From the NCBI GenBank assembly GCA_040879965.1, contig JBBDJI010000013.1:186001-250000 (forward strand): a stretch of DNA of 64,000 nt, read 5' to 3'. The stretch is from Candidatus Babeliales bacterium. Lineage in GTDB: Bacteria > Babelota > Babeliae > Babelales > JACPOV01. Positions 44,180 to 53,516 of the stretch are shown here, one piece after another. The translations under genes were made by a program, and so were the position numbers. Numbering within the stretch: the first letter of the stretch is position 1; each line of letters starts with the position of its first letter. The notes under the pieces were generated by a model. That model did not search any database and was not told where the DNA came from. It saw nothing but the letters and a program-made list of their open reading frames with translations.

Positions 44180-44824
44180 ATGAATAAATATGATAAAACA
44201 AGTTGTCATTGCAATGATAACGATATTATGCTTGTAAATCGCATTCAAGCAAGTAGATTGGTTACCCTTTTAATTGGGTGCTTTTTCGGTATATTCATGA
44301 CCGGTTATTTTTTTGGAAAACGAAAAGCAATGGAGCAGATAAATACTAATTTACAACAAGATTTGCTTGCTAACCAATGTAATATGATCTTGCCTGAAAT
44401 ATTAAACCCTAAGCCTTCATTAACACAAAAGGATAATGGTGCTGATATTATTGTGCCGACGATTGCACAAAGCCAGCCTGAAAAAGAAAACGAAGAGACA
44501 ATCCCAATGGAATCTTCTCAGTATTATCAGGCGAAACTTATTGGATTCGGTACACAAAAAGCAGCACAACAATTTGTTGATAGATTGCAAAAAAGAGGAA
44601 TTACCACTACCATAGTAAAACGAATAAGTAAAAATATACAAAGATTGGGAAATAATCGAACCATACAGTGGTATCAAGTAGTAACAAAACCGATAGCAAG
44701 TAAAGATCAGCTAGAAAAGTTGGTTGATCATATAAAAACAGTTGAAAAAATTCATGATGTTCAGATGGTAAAGGTAGAAAATGATATCAATGAGAGAAAA
44801 AATACTCAAAAGCAAGCTCTATAA
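44180..44824 (+). CDS. Membrane-anchored SPOR-domain-like protein
   Basis: 214 residues: a cytoplasmic N-terminus with a Cys/His pair (SCHCNDND), one membrane helix (about 30-52), a Pro/Glu/Gln linker, then a SPOR-like domain from about residue 112: 'YYQAKLIGFGTQKAAQQFVD', 'LQKRGITTTIV', 'WYQVVTKPIASKDQLEKLV'. SPOR domains bind denuded septal peptidoglycan, so a division role is likely. Overlaps the next gene by 44 bases. Confidence 0.75.
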   Translation: MNKYDKTSCHCNDNDIMLVNRIQASRLVTLLIGCFFGIFMTGYFFGKRKAMEQINTNLQQDLLANQCNMILPEILNPKPSLTQKDNGADIIVPTIAQSQPEKENEETIPMESSQYYQAKLIGFGTQKAAQQFVDRLQKRGITTTIVKRISKNIQRLGNNRTIQWYQVVTKPIASKDQLEKLVDHIKTVEKIHDVQMVKVENDINERKNTQKQAL

Positions 44825-46781
44825 AGCACTATTGTGGATGATTTTATTATCAATGGGCGGTGGCGCATTGCTCGTTTCCCCATTATTTTATAAACGAGAT
44901 CGGGTTGCACCTTCAACAATTGTATTGGTTAATGATCAAGATATTACCATAAAAGAATTTGAGCAGAAACTAATGCAGGAGATGGAGCGTATCGCATTGC
45001 TTAAACAACAATATGGCGAATATGCTGATACTTTATTAAGTTTGCTCGGCCTTGAAAATCCCCGTGCAATAGCACTACAAACACTTCTTTATGAAGAGCT
45101 TTTAAATCAAGTAGCTGATAAGTTAAATATACGACTTTTTTCAGATTTTGTTATGCAAAAATTACAAGACCCATCAGCTTTATTTAGCGAATTGCGCGAT
45201 ATTGTACCTATGCAAGCAATTACCAAACAAGGAGCCATTGATTTTACGGCATTAAAAATAATCTTACAGCGCCAAGGTCAATCATTGGCAGATTTTGAGC
45301 GGCGTATTGAAGAAGCTTTGCAAAGAAAAATGGTGACTGATTTAGTTAGTCTTTCTGCTTATATAAGCCCAGAAGAAATACGTGAGTACTTCCAAGATCA
45401 TTATTTGAAGCGGAAATATAGTGTATTACATTTTCCTTTTGAGCAATTTTTAGCACAAGCAAGAAAAGAACAACCATCAGACCAAAAGTTAGAAGCATTT
45501 TTTAAAGAACAAAATAAATTAAATAAAAAATATTGGATTCCAGAAAAAAGAAGTGCTGAAATCTGGACATTTAATCCAGAATCATATGGCTTAAAAATTC
45601 AAGATAAGGAAATTGAAGAATATTATAAACAAAATAAACAGAAAAAATTTCTCGAAAATCCAGTACAAGTAAATGTACGGAATATTTTATTAAAAGCTGA
45701 TGAAACAACAATGGATGCCGTTCATGCAAAAGCACAAAAAATAAAAGAAGAGCTGGAAAAAAACCCTGAGCAGTTTGAAAAACTAGTAAAAGAATATTCT
45801 CAAGACGAAAAAGCAGTAACTAAAGGTGGGGAAACTGGTTATTTTAAGCGTGGAGATAAGAATCCTGTTTTTGAACGCGCTGCATTCCGTCTTAAAAATA
45901 ATGGTGATATTTCTGACCTAGTTAGAACGCAAGAAGGTATAGAAATTCTACAACGAATAGATCGCAAGCCAGCTACTTACAAATCACTTGAATCAGTTAA
46001 AAATGAAATTCAACGAATTTTATTAGAAAGAAAGTTTAAAAATAAATTTGCTCAAGATGTACAACGAGTGGTCGATCAAAGCAAAAATAATTTAGCAGCA
46101 GTTGAAAAATTTGTTAAAAGCAAGCAAGGAGTAAAAGACATAATCAAAGAAAAAACACTTGATGAATCTTCTTTAGCACAAAAATTATTTAAAACAAAAA
46201 AAGATAATTGGGCTTTCTTTATAAATAAAGAAGGCAATGGAGTTCTATTAAAGGTACTTGAAATACAAAAAACATTTGAGCCGGAGTTATCAATAGTAAA
46301 AAACAAAGTTTTAGAAGATTTCTATCAAAAGCAAGCACAAGAAATGCTTAAGATTGCTATGGAAAATGCTAAAAAAGTATCAAAAAATCAATCATTAAAA
46401 CAAATAAAAGATCAATATAATGCCGAATTAATAGAAGTAGATTGGCTTAAAAAAGATGATACAGAACAATTGCAGGCTCTTGAGAAAAAGGGAATTCCTG
46501 CAAATCAATTATTTTTTGCCGATGGTACTATTAAAAAAGGCAGCATAACATCTACTTACGCCAATAATGATGGCTATCTTGCTAAGATTGAAGCTATCGA
46601 AGAATTTAATAAAACATTATTTGAAGAAAAACAGAATGAAATCATCAAAAACCTTTATCAGGATAAAAAAGAACTAACAACTCGGGGTTTTGTTGCGTCT
46701 TTATTTAAAAATGCTAAAATTAAATTCATTGAAGAACAACCGCAAACGGAGCAAATTCCGCTTGACGATTTAATTGGATAA
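44781..46781 (+). CDS. PpiD/SurA-like peptidyl-prolyl isomerase
   Basis: 666 residues. One N-terminal membrane helix (about 18-36), a SurA-N-like helical domain with 'VLVNDQDITIKEFEQKLMQE', then a parvulin domain at about 300-395: 'VNVRNILLKADE', 'EKLVKEYSQDEKAVTKGGET', 'FERAAFRLKNNGDISDLVRT', 'GIEILQRI'. A long C-terminal helical domain follows. A periplasm-facing folding factor for exported proteins, fitting the large secretome. AAGGT precedes ATG 44781; an in-frame ATG three codons later is an alternative. Confidence 0.85.
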   Translation: MISMREKILKSKLYKALLWMILLSMGGGALLVSPLFYKRDRVAPSTIVLVNDQDITIKEFEQKLMQEMERIALLKQQYGEYADTLLSLLGLENPRAIALQTLLYEELLNQVADKLNIRLFSDFVMQKLQDPSALFSELRDIVPMQAITKQGAIDFTALKIILQRQGQSLADFERRIEEALQRKMVTDLVSLSAYISPEEIREYFQDHYLKRKYSVLHFPFEQFLAQARKEQPSDQKLEAFFKEQNKLNKKYWIPEKRSAEIWTFNPESYGLKIQDKEIEEYYKQNKQKKFLENPVQVNVRNILLKADETTMDAVHAKAQKIKEELEKNPEQFEKLVKEYSQDEKAVTKGGETGYFKRGDKNPVFERAAFRLKNNGDISDLVRTQEGIEILQRIDRKPATYKSLESVKNEIQRILLERKFKNKFAQDVQRVVDQSKNNLAAVEKFVKSKQGVKDIIKEKTLDESSLAQKLFKTKKDNWAFFINKEGNGVLLKVLEIQKTFEPELSIVKNKVLEDFYQKQAQEMLKIAMENAKKVSKNQSLKQIKDQYNAELIEVDWLKKDDTEQLQALEKKGIPANQLFFADGTIKKGSITSTYANNDGYLAKIEAIEEFNKTLFEEKQNEIIKNLYQDKKELTTRGFVASLFKNAKIKFIEEQPQTEQIPLDDLIG

Positions 46782-46804
46782 ACATAATACACTGAAAGCA
46801 TCGC

Positions 46805-47836
46805 ATGACTAATAAAACCGATCAGGACAATTTAGCCAAGAAAAAAATGCTCGAGGTTACTTTTGCACAAATTGATAAGCAACATGGAAAAGGCCTTGTA
46901 ATGTTTCTTGGCGATTCAAGGAATACGCAGGTAGAATCAATTTCTAGTGGTTCTATACTTATTGACCACGCAATTGGTATCGGCGGATTTCCTCGAGGTA
47001 GAATTATTGAAATATATGGCCCAGAAGCTTCTGGAAAAACTACATTAGCGATGCATGCCGTTGCGCAAGCACAACAACGGGGTGGAATTTGTGCCTATAT
47101 TGATGCAGAACATGCATTGGATACCACGTATGCAGGCAATTTAGGTATAAAGATTGACGATCTTATTATCTCTCAGCCTGATTATGGGGAACAAGCACTT
47201 GATATTGCTGAAATGCTCGTACGATCTGGTACGGTTGATATTATTGTAATTGATTCTGTTGCTGCTTTGGTTCCAAAGGCTGAACTTGAAGGTGACATGG
47301 GCGACGTTCATGTAGGTTTACAGGCACGTCTTATGTCTCAAGCTTTGCGTAAATTGACTCCAGTGGTCCATAAATCAAAAACAGTGCTAATTTTTATAAA
47401 TCAGATTCGTCACAATATTAATTCAATGCCGTTTGCCAATAAAGAGACTACGACTGGTGGCAATGCCTTGAAATTTTATGCCTCATTACGTCTTGATGTG
47501 CGTAGGATTGCTAGTCTAAAAAAGGCAGATGTCCATTTTGGTAATCGTATTGCGGTTAAAGTAGTAAAGAACAAAATGGCACCCCCATTTAAGCGCGTTG
47601 AATTGGACTTATTATTCAGCGAAGGTATATCAAAAGAGCTTGACCTTTTAGACGCAGCATTGCATTATAATATTATTACGCAGTCTGGTTCTTGGTTTGC
47701 GCTTGGTAACCAAAAAATAGCACAGGGTCGTGAGCAAGCTTTAAGCTATCTAAAAGAGCAAAAAGATGTTGCTCTCCAGATTATTGAGAATATAAAAGAA
47801 AAAGCAGCACTGCATAAAAAACAGGAATCAAAATAA
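46805..47836 (+). CDS. recA: Recombinase RecA
   Basis: 343 residues, normal. It forms filaments on single-stranded DNA for strand exchange and SOS activation. '[20 protein letters not shown]', Walker A 'GPEASGKTT', '[11 protein letters not shown]', '[19 protein letters not shown]' and loop 2 '[17 protein letters not shown]' are all present. I see no LexA-type box upstream; it sits 23 bases after the PPIase gene and infC follows 20 bases after it, so it is likely read from an upstream promoter. Confidence 0.98.
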   Translation: MTNKTDQDNLAKKKMLEVTFAQIDKQHGKGLVMFLGDSRNTQVESISSGSILIDHAIGIGGFPRGRIIEIYGPEASGKTTLAMHAVAQAQQRGGICAYIDAEHALDTTYAGNLGIKIDDLIISQPDYGEQALDIAEMLVRSGTVDIIVIDSVAALVPKAELEGDMGDVHVGLQARLMSQALRKLTPVVHKSKTVLIFINQIRHNINSMPFANKETTTGGNALKFYASLRLDVRRIASLKKADVHFGNRIAVKVVKNKMAPPFKRVELDLLFSEGISKELDLLDAALHYNIITQSGSWFALGNQKIAQGREQALSYLKEQKDVALQIIENIKEKAALHKKQESK

Positions 47837-47856
47837 CTTTTTAATAAAGGGTAGTT

Positions 47857-48408
47857 ATTACTTTGAATCAGAAAAATGAAAAAAGCTTACCAATAAATGA
47901 GCAGATTAGGGCATCAAAAATACAAGTTATTACTCCAGATGGTGAAAATATTGGTGTTATTTCTCGTGAAGAAGCACTTAAAATGGCCCGTAATGCCGAT
48001 CTAGATTTAGTTATAGTAGCTGATCGAGGGAAAGATGCGGTACCTATAGCTAAAATTATTGATTTTGGCAAAGTACTCTATGCCAAAAAGAAAAAACTGT
48101 CTGAGGCTAAAAAGCATCAAAAAACGGTACAGGTAAAAGAGATTAAGTTGCGTCCTAAGATTGGTGAGCATGACTTCCACACTAAGCTTAAACAGGCTAT
48201 CCAGTTCCTAAACGAAGGAAAACATGTTAAGATGACATTAGTTTTTCGTGGTCGTGAAATGGCAACCGTCAGGGAACGGGGTAATGAAATGTTTGACCGA
48301 ATTGATCAAACATTTCGAGATTTTGGCTTAACCAATCTAGCACATGAAAAAGATTCTAGAGCGGGAACGCAATGGTCTCGAGTTTATACATTAAAAACAA
48401 TGAAATAG
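47857..48408 (+). CDS. infC: Translation initiation factor IF-3, probable ATT start
   Basis: 183 residues if ATT 47857 is the start. IF-3 binds the 30S subunit and checks start codons. Core: 'LPINEQIRASKIQVITPDGE', 'GVISREEALKMARNADLDLV', 'VKEIKLRPKIGEHDFHTKL', 'VKMTLVFRGREMA'. The frame is open only from 47848, and contains no ATG or GTG before the conserved core. ATT at 47857 lies 5 bases after AAAGGG; TTG at 47863 is the alternative (11 bases). ATT is the autoregulated start known from E. coli infC. rpmI and rplT follow, the classic order. Confidence 0.93.
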   Translation: MTLNQKNEKSLPINEQIRASKIQVITPDGENIGVISREEALKMARNADLDLVIVADRGKDAVPIAKIIDFGKVLYAKKKKLSEAKKHQKTVQVKEIKLRPKIGEHDFHTKLKQAIQFLNEGKHVKMTLVFRGREMATVRERGNEMFDRIDQTFRDFGLTNLAHEKDSRAGTQWSRVYTLKTMK

Positions 48409-48421
48409 TAAGTGAGCTCTT

Positions 48422-48616
48422 ATGCCAAAAATGAAAACGCACTCCGGTGCTGATAAACGATTTAAAAAATTAAAAAGTGGATTAGTTAAATTTTCACATG
48501 CATTTCGTCGTCACTTGTTAACTAAAAAGACAAGTAAACGCAAAAGACAACTTCGTCGTCCTGGCTATATAGCAGCATGTGATATGAATCATTTTAGAGT
48601 TTATTTACCTAATTAA
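48422..48616 (+). CDS. rpmI: 50S ribosomal protein L35
   Basis: 64 residues. Family pattern '[19 protein letters not shown]' at the N-terminus and '[17 protein letters not shown]' followed by a short C-terminal helix. Assembles into the 50S subunit. Placed between infC and rplT as in most bacteria, 13 bases after infC. Confidence 0.97.
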   Translation: MPKMKTHSGADKRFKKLKSGLVKFSHAFRRHLLTKKTSKRKRQLRRPGYIAACDMNHFRVYLPN

Positions 48617-48648
48617 ACTGGCAATATTATTGAACAAAAGGCATTGAT

Positions 48649-49005
48649 ATGACAAGAATCAAACGTGGTGTAATCACCAAAAAACGACACAAAAAGGTTT
48701 TAAAAGAAACTAAAGGGTTTTGGGGTCAACGCAAAAATGTTTTTAAGCGTGCACACGAAACTTTAATGCGTGCAATGGCATTTGCTTTTAAGGGACGTAA
48801 GTTAAAAAAACGAGATATGCGTGGCTTATTTATTGCGCGAATTAGTGCGGCAACTAAGCAACATAATATGTCGTATAGCACGTTTATTTGTGGTCTTAAA
48901 AAAGCTGACATTACATTGAACAGAAAAATGTTAAGTCAGTTGGCAATATATGAGCCAGCAGCAATTTCTCAACTTGTGGCGCTTGCACAACAAACAGCTT
49001 CTTGA
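48649..49005 (+). CDS. rplT: 50S ribosomal protein L20
   Basis: 118 residues, normal. Basic N-terminal extension 'TRIKRGVITKKRHKKVLKET' and 'GFWGQRKNVFKRAHETLMRA', then the globular domain 'LFIARISAATKQHNMSYSTF'. Early 23S-binding assembly protein that in several bacteria represses its own operon. Thirty-two bases after rpmI. Confidence 0.97.
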   Translation: MTRIKRGVITKKRHKKVLKETKGFWGQRKNVFKRAHETLMRAMAFAFKGRKLKKRDMRGLFIARISAATKQHNMSYSTFICGLKKADITLNRKMLSQLAIYEPAAISQLVALAQQTAS

Positions 49006-49074
49006 CTCTTGTTTATATAATTCATTAAGCTGGGTGTTAATGAAAGATAATAATAAGAAAAAAAGGGGGAGATA

Positions 49075-49323
49075 ATGGAAACATTAAGTGCCTTACAAGA
49101 TAAAATAGAAAAACTTATTGCATTAGTAAAAGAACTAAAAGTAGAAAATGATGTGTTGGCAAAAGAGAATAAACAGTTAGCAAAAAAAGTAGAATCGATA
49201 TCTTCTACCGCACAAATAAATGAAACTGATTTAAAAGAACTCAATGAAGAAAAAAACCGAGCAAAAATGGTAGTAGAAGATCTTATTAAAAATATTGATT
49301 CATTTATAAGCATTGAACAATAA
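49075..49323 (+). CDS. Small coiled-coil protein, ZapB-like
   Basis: 82 residues, nearly all one coiled coil (LQDKIEKLIALVKELKVEND and 'NKQLAKKVESI'). No signal. GGGGGAG precedes the ATG. Directly before zapA (5-base gap), a place often held by a ZapB-type or similar coiled-coil division protein. Assignment rests on position and shape only. Confidence 0.6.
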   Translation: METLSALQDKIEKLIALVKELKVENDVLAKENKQLAKKVESISSTAQINETDLKELNEEKNRAKMVVEDLIKNIDSFISIEQ

Positions 49324-49328
49324 TTATC

Positions 49329-49619
49329 ATGGTAAATGAAGCAAAAAAATACTCAGTAACAATACTGGGTAATTCATATACTATTCGTAGTGATGAATCT
49401 GAAGAACATATTTTACAATCGGCTGTTTTAATAGAATCTTATATCAAAGAAATAACAAGCAAAACGCGTTCTATTGAGCAAAAAACTGTAATTATTTTGG
49501 TTGCATTACAATTAGCAAGTAAGTTTCTCAATATGGAAAAAGCATATCTAGAGATGCTGCAAGGCCAAGAAAATTTATCATTGCTCATTGAACGGGCGCT
49601 GCATTCAGAGATTCAGTAA
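49329..49619 (+). CDS. zapA: Cell division protein ZapA
   Basis: 96 residues. N-terminal 'KKYSVTILGNSYTIRSDESE' then 'HILQSAVLIESYIKEI' and a long C-terminal helix (VIILVALQLASKFLNMEKAY) match ZapA, which bundles FtsZ filaments at midcell. Pairs with the preceding coiled-coil gene. The last 32 bases, including the stop, are duplicated immediately downstream. Confidence 0.85.
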   Translation: MVNEAKKYSVTILGNSYTIRSDESEEHILQSAVLIESYIKEITSKTRSIEQKTVIILVALQLASKFLNMEKAYLEMLQGQENLSLLIERALHSEIQ

Positions 49620-49659
49620 GTTTTTGAACGGGCGCTGCATTCAGAGATTCAGTAAGTTT
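49588..49659. repeat. 36-bp tandem duplication across the zapA stop
   Basis: The 36-base unit beginning TTGAACGGGCGCTGC at 49588 is repeated exactly from 49624. The second copy lies after the zapA stop and so does not alter the protein. The remaining spacer to 49833 has a -10-like TATTAT near 49765 and no other feature. Confidence 0.9.
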
Positions 49660-49833
49660 TTTTTCCTTTCTATTTCTTTCTTATCGCGGGCACTAATATG
49701 TGTTCATTATCTCATTTTCCTAATATATAATTAAATTTTATACACCACATTTCGTATAATTATGGTATTATGAATTTAGAATGATGTTATTAAAAACGAT
49801 ATGTTACAATTAGAAAGAATTATAGGTATAAAC

Positions 49834-51402
49834 ATGGCAAACATGATGCTGTCTGAAATATTTAGCATTGTGGGAACTGTGAGTGTTGTGCTGGGTATAT
49901 TATTATTACTCTATGCACGCAAGAAACTCGTTGCAGCCTCGCAATTGCTTGCAGAATCGAATCAGAAATGGAAAAATGTAAAACGTGATATTGAAAATGA
50001 ACGTCGTGAAGCGCTTTTAAAGCTTAAAGATGAAATACACAAGCGTAGAAATGAGTTTGAACTTGAAATTAAGCGCGAACGCCTTGAATTAGAGCGCTTT
50101 CAAAATAAAATTAATTCTAAGTATGAAAATCTAGAAAAAAAAGAACAAAGGCTTGAAGAAGTAGGCCAAGAATTACAACAGCGTGAACGCCAAATTTCAC
50201 GTACCAGCGATAAATTACGGGTCAATGAGCAGAAAATAAAATCATTATACAATGAACTTATTGCAAAACTTGAAAATATAAGTGGTATGTCACGCGAAGA
50301 AGCCCGCAAAGAATTAGCCGAAACACTTGAAGCAGAAGTGCGTTTAGCCAGTGAAAAGTGGGTACAAAAAGTAGAAGAGGAAACTCGTCAAACTGCTAAA
50401 GAAAAAGCAACTCAAATTGTAGTAACCTCAATGCAGCGTTACATAGCTGATCAAGTAGCTTCTCATTCTTCCGGCATTATTCAGTTGCCAAACGAAGAAA
50501 TGAAGGGAAGGATTATCGGTAAAGAAGGCCGAAATATTAAAGCACTTGAAATGGCTACTGGCATGGAATTTGTTATTGGTGATGTGCCAGAAATTATCAC
50601 TATTTCAGGTTTTAACCCCATTCGAAGAGAAATCGCACGTCGCGCTTTGGAAAAATTAATTGCCGATGGTCGTATTAATCCATCTCGTATTGAAGAAACA
50701 GTGGCACAATGCGAAAAAGAATTAGAAGAGATGGTAGAAGAATTTGGTAAAGATGTAGTACTTGAACTCAATTTGCAGGGTTTACATCCAGAACTCATAA
50801 CTCTACTTGGTAAACTTTATTTCCGTACTAGTTTTTCACAAAATGTGCTTGCTCATAGTAAGGAAGTGGGTATTTTTTCTCGAATGATTGCAGAAGAGCT
50901 TGGTCTTGATGGTCATTTAGCACTACGCGCCGGATTATTACATGATATCGGCAAAGCGGTAAGCGCTGAAGTAGAAGGACCTCATGCATTAATCGGTGGT
51001 GATATTGCAAAGCGATGTGGAGAAGATCCAATTGTTGTTAATGCAATTGCGGCCCATCATGAAGAAGTGCCATTTAATTCAATTTACAGTTTAATTGTGA
51101 TGATTGCCGATACTATTTCAGCTTCTAGACCAGGTGCTCGCAGAGAAACCTTATCTACTTATATTAAACGTTTAGAGAAATTAGAAGAAATAGCAACATC
51201 CTTTGATGGCGTAAAAAAATCATTTGCGCTACAAGCAGGACGCGAAGTTCGCATCATTGTTGAAGAAGATTATCTTGATGATGAAAAAGCGGCAATGCTT
51301 GCACGAGATATTGCACGAAAAATTGAAAAGGAAATGTCATTTCCTGGACAAATTAAGGTAAATGTAATTCGAGAAAAACGTTCAATTGAATATGCTAGGT
51401 AA
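49834..51402 (+). CDS. rny: Ribonuclease Y
   Basis: 522 residues from ATG 49834 (TAGGT upstream); an in-frame ATG at 49801 has no ribosome site but cannot be excluded. Membrane-anchored endoribonuclease that starts mRNA decay. One N-terminal helix, a long coiled coil to about residue 190, KH domain ('MKGRIIGKEGRNIKALE'), then the HD domain with 'RAGLLHDIGKAV' near residue 365 and 'AIAAHHEEVPF'. ymdB follows 2 bases later, the same pair as in Bacillus. Confidence 0.95.
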   Translation: MANMMLSEIFSIVGTVSVVLGILLLLYARKKLVAASQLLAESNQKWKNVKRDIENERREALLKLKDEIHKRRNEFELEIKRERLELERFQNKINSKYENLEKKEQRLEEVGQELQQRERQISRTSDKLRVNEQKIKSLYNELIAKLENISGMSREEARKELAETLEAEVRLASEKWVQKVEEETRQTAKEKATQIVVTSMQRYIADQVASHSSGIIQLPNEEMKGRIIGKEGRNIKALEMATGMEFVIGDVPEIITISGFNPIRREIARRALEKLIADGRINPSRIEETVAQCEKELEEMVEEFGKDVVLELNLQGLHPELITLLGKLYFRTSFSQNVLAHSKEVGIFSRMIAEELGLDGHLALRAGLLHDIGKAVSAEVEGPHALIGGDIAKRCGEDPIVVNAIAAHHEEVPFNSIYSLIVMIADTISASRPGARRETLSTYIKRLEKLEEIATSFDGVKKSFALQAGREVRIIVEEDYLDDEKAAMLARDIARKIEKEMSFPGQIKVNVIREKRSIEYAR

Positions 51403-51404
51403 TA

Positions 51405-52232
51405 ATGAAAACTGTACGAATTTTATGTTTAGGTGATATTGTTGGTGCACCAGGACGCGCTGTTTTTCAAAAACATATTAAGCATCTAAAAGAAAAATAT
51501 GCCATTGATGGTGTTATTGTAAATGGTGAAAATAGCGCGCGCGGGCGTGGCATTACTTCAAGAATTGTAAAGTTTTATCGGCATAATGGTGTGGATGTGA
51601 TTACAACTGGGAATCACATTTGGCATTATCGTGAAATTTATGAATATCTTAATAGTCATCAAGATCTCTTACGCCCTGAAAATTATCCGAGTAGTTGTCC
51701 AGGCACGGGCGTTACAACCTTTCATTGCAATGGGGTAACGATAGGGGTATTGAATTTACAAGGTCGTGTTTTTATGCGCGATCATGTAAGTTGTCCGTTT
51801 CGTGCGGCTGAATCAGTGTTGAGTTATTTAAAATCAAAAACGAATATCATTATTGTAGATTTTCATGCGGAAGCTACTTCAGAAAAAATGGGTATGGGCT
51901 TTTTTTTAGATGGAAAAGTTAGTGCCGTAGTTGGTACGCATACGCATGTACAAACAACAGATAACCGTATTTTGCCCAAAGGTACTGCGTTTATGAGTGA
52001 TCTTGGCATGGCTGGTGCGTTGAATTCTATGATTGGTATGAAAAAAGAACCAATTATTCAAAATTTTTTAACACAAATGCCGGTTAAATTTACGGTGGAA
52101 TGGCAAGGCCCTATGGTATTATCCGGTGCATGGATTGAAATAGATGCTGATTCAGGAAAAGCAATTAAAATTGAGCGTGTTCGTATTGTTGATGAAGAAA
52201 TTCAAATCGATGGCAATGAAGATACTGAGTAA
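51405..52232 (+). CDS. ymdB: YmdB-type phosphodiesterase
   Basis: 275 residues, normal for the family (TIGR00282). A calcineurin-like binuclear metal enzyme that acts on cyclic nucleotides in Bacillus. Motifs: 'LCLGDIVGAPGR' (N-terminal Asp), 'VNGENSARGRGI', 'TTGNHIWHYRE', 'VDFHAEATSEKMGMGFFLDG', 'VVGTHTHVQTTD'. Its 3' end overlaps the convergent gene at 52202 by 31 bases. Confidence 0.94.
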   Translation: MKTVRILCLGDIVGAPGRAVFQKHIKHLKEKYAIDGVIVNGENSARGRGITSRIVKFYRHNGVDVITTGNHIWHYREIYEYLNSHQDLLRPENYPSSCPGTGVTTFHCNGVTIGVLNLQGRVFMRDHVSCPFRAAESVLSYLKSKTNIIIVDFHAEATSEKMGMGFFLDGKVSAVVGTHTHVQTTDNRILPKGTAFMSDLGMAGALNSMIGMKKEPIIQNFLTQMPVKFTVEWQGPMVLSGAWIEIDADSGKAIKIERVRIVDEEIQIDGNEDTE

Positions 52233-53407
52233 ATTTGTTTTTTTAATTTATATGATTGCATAATCAATAGTATTTTAAGACTTAATATACCAGCTATAAC
52301 TGGCGGTGCCCACCAATATTTCCGAAACCAGTCTTTCCAAGAAAGATCTGAATTTAATTCATATTGTTCCACTATATTTGGTAACTCATGAGCGAGCATG
52401 TCAATAGTATTGAGAATTTCTTCTAATGGAAGATGATCTATTTTTTGATAAAGTGTATTAATTTGTTGTAAAAGTTCTGGTGAAATAATTTTTTTTGTGT
52501 TTGAAAAGCCGAAAAATATATTTTTATACAAAATAAAGATTAATTTAATTGATTCTTGTATAAATGCTGGATCTTCCAAAAATTTATATTGCTTAATATC
52601 ATTACATAATATTAATAATGGATGTATTGAATGCTGTATTTCCATTGATCCAATACATTCTTGTATTCGTTTATGATGGAACACATCTAATTTATTATTA
52701 TTATATTCAAGCAATAGATTCCGTAATTCTTTTTTTTCTATATGTTTCATTAGATAATCAAGAGATGGATTTAACCGTTGCAAATAATAAAATCGTTGTG
52801 CAATTGCTTCTGTAAAATTAGATTTTATTTTTTGTAAATAAAAAGGAGAAGATTTGTACGTAGATATCTCATTGATTTCATCCACTTTTTCAATAAAGTT
52901 ATCAATAAAATCTAATCGCTCTAAGCTCGAGACATTAAGCCCTTTTTCATACAATATTTCTATATCAGTTGGCTGTTTAGGCATTATATGCAAAAAAAGT
53001 TTTTTTGAAATAATTAAAATCAGCTTAGTAAAATCATCAAGAAAAATTTCGTCTTCCAAAAATTTATAATTTTTAAAATCATGCCAAGTTATGATAATTG
53101 GTTCTAAGCTTTTGGTTTGATTCATTTTGGCAACTGATTCTTTAATAAGAACGTGTTTAAAAAGATTAATATCATCAATATGAGTTATATATTCAAGTTT
53201 AATGCAACCGTGTATTTTATTTTTTAATGTAGTTATAAAGTTGACCGTTTTTTCAAGACGCGCGACAAAGTAATAACGCCGATAAATAAGTTCCGTAAAA
53301 AATGATATCGCAAATGATTTATCTATATTTTCTTTTACAACCGTATTTAAAAAAAATGGAGGAAATAGCAAAAAATATAAAGAAAAAATTATAAAATAAA
53401 ATTTCAC
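52202..53407 (-). CDS. Secreted two-repeat protein with C-terminal membrane segment
   Basis: 401 residues. Signal (about 1-22), then two related ~150-residue units: compare 'YYFVARLEKTV...HDFKNYKFLEDEIFLDD' in the first with 'YYLQRLNPSLD...NDIKQYKFLEDPAFIQE' in the second, each followed by 'LILIISKKLFL' / 'LIFILYKNIFF'. Ends with 'WWAPPVIAGILSLKILLIM' as a terminal membrane segment and a basic tail. No known family. Convergent overlap with ymdB. Confidence 0.6.
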   Translation of the reverse strand: MKFYFIIFSLYFLLFPPFFLNTVVKENIDKSFAISFFTELIYRRYYFVARLEKTVNFITTLKNKIHGCIKLEYITHIDDINLFKHVLIKESVAKMNQTKSLEPIIITWHDFKNYKFLEDEIFLDDFTKLILIISKKLFLHIMPKQPTDIEILYEKGLNVSSLERLDFIDNFIEKVDEINEISTYKSSPFYLQKIKSNFTEAIAQRFYYLQRLNPSLDYLMKHIEKKELRNLLLEYNNNKLDVFHHKRIQECIGSMEIQHSIHPLLILCNDIKQYKFLEDPAFIQESIKLIFILYKNIFFGFSNTKKIISPELLQQINTLYQKIDHLPLEEILNTIDMLAHELPNIVEQYELNSDLSWKDWFRKYWWAPPVIAGILSLKILLIMQSYKLKKQIYSVSSLPSI

Positions 53408-53516
53408 AATTGTACCCTTATTAAGGCTTTTTTCTTACGTACATTGCAATGATACTGAAACATGATTTATATTACCTATAGTTTGATAATTTTTGATGAA
53501 AAAAGAGAGGTTTACT

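Noticed and set aside
49620-49833. Possible 6S RNA after zapA, a common location
   Set aside because: No long rod-like hairpin with a central bubble can be drawn; the stretch is T-rich with a simple duplication.
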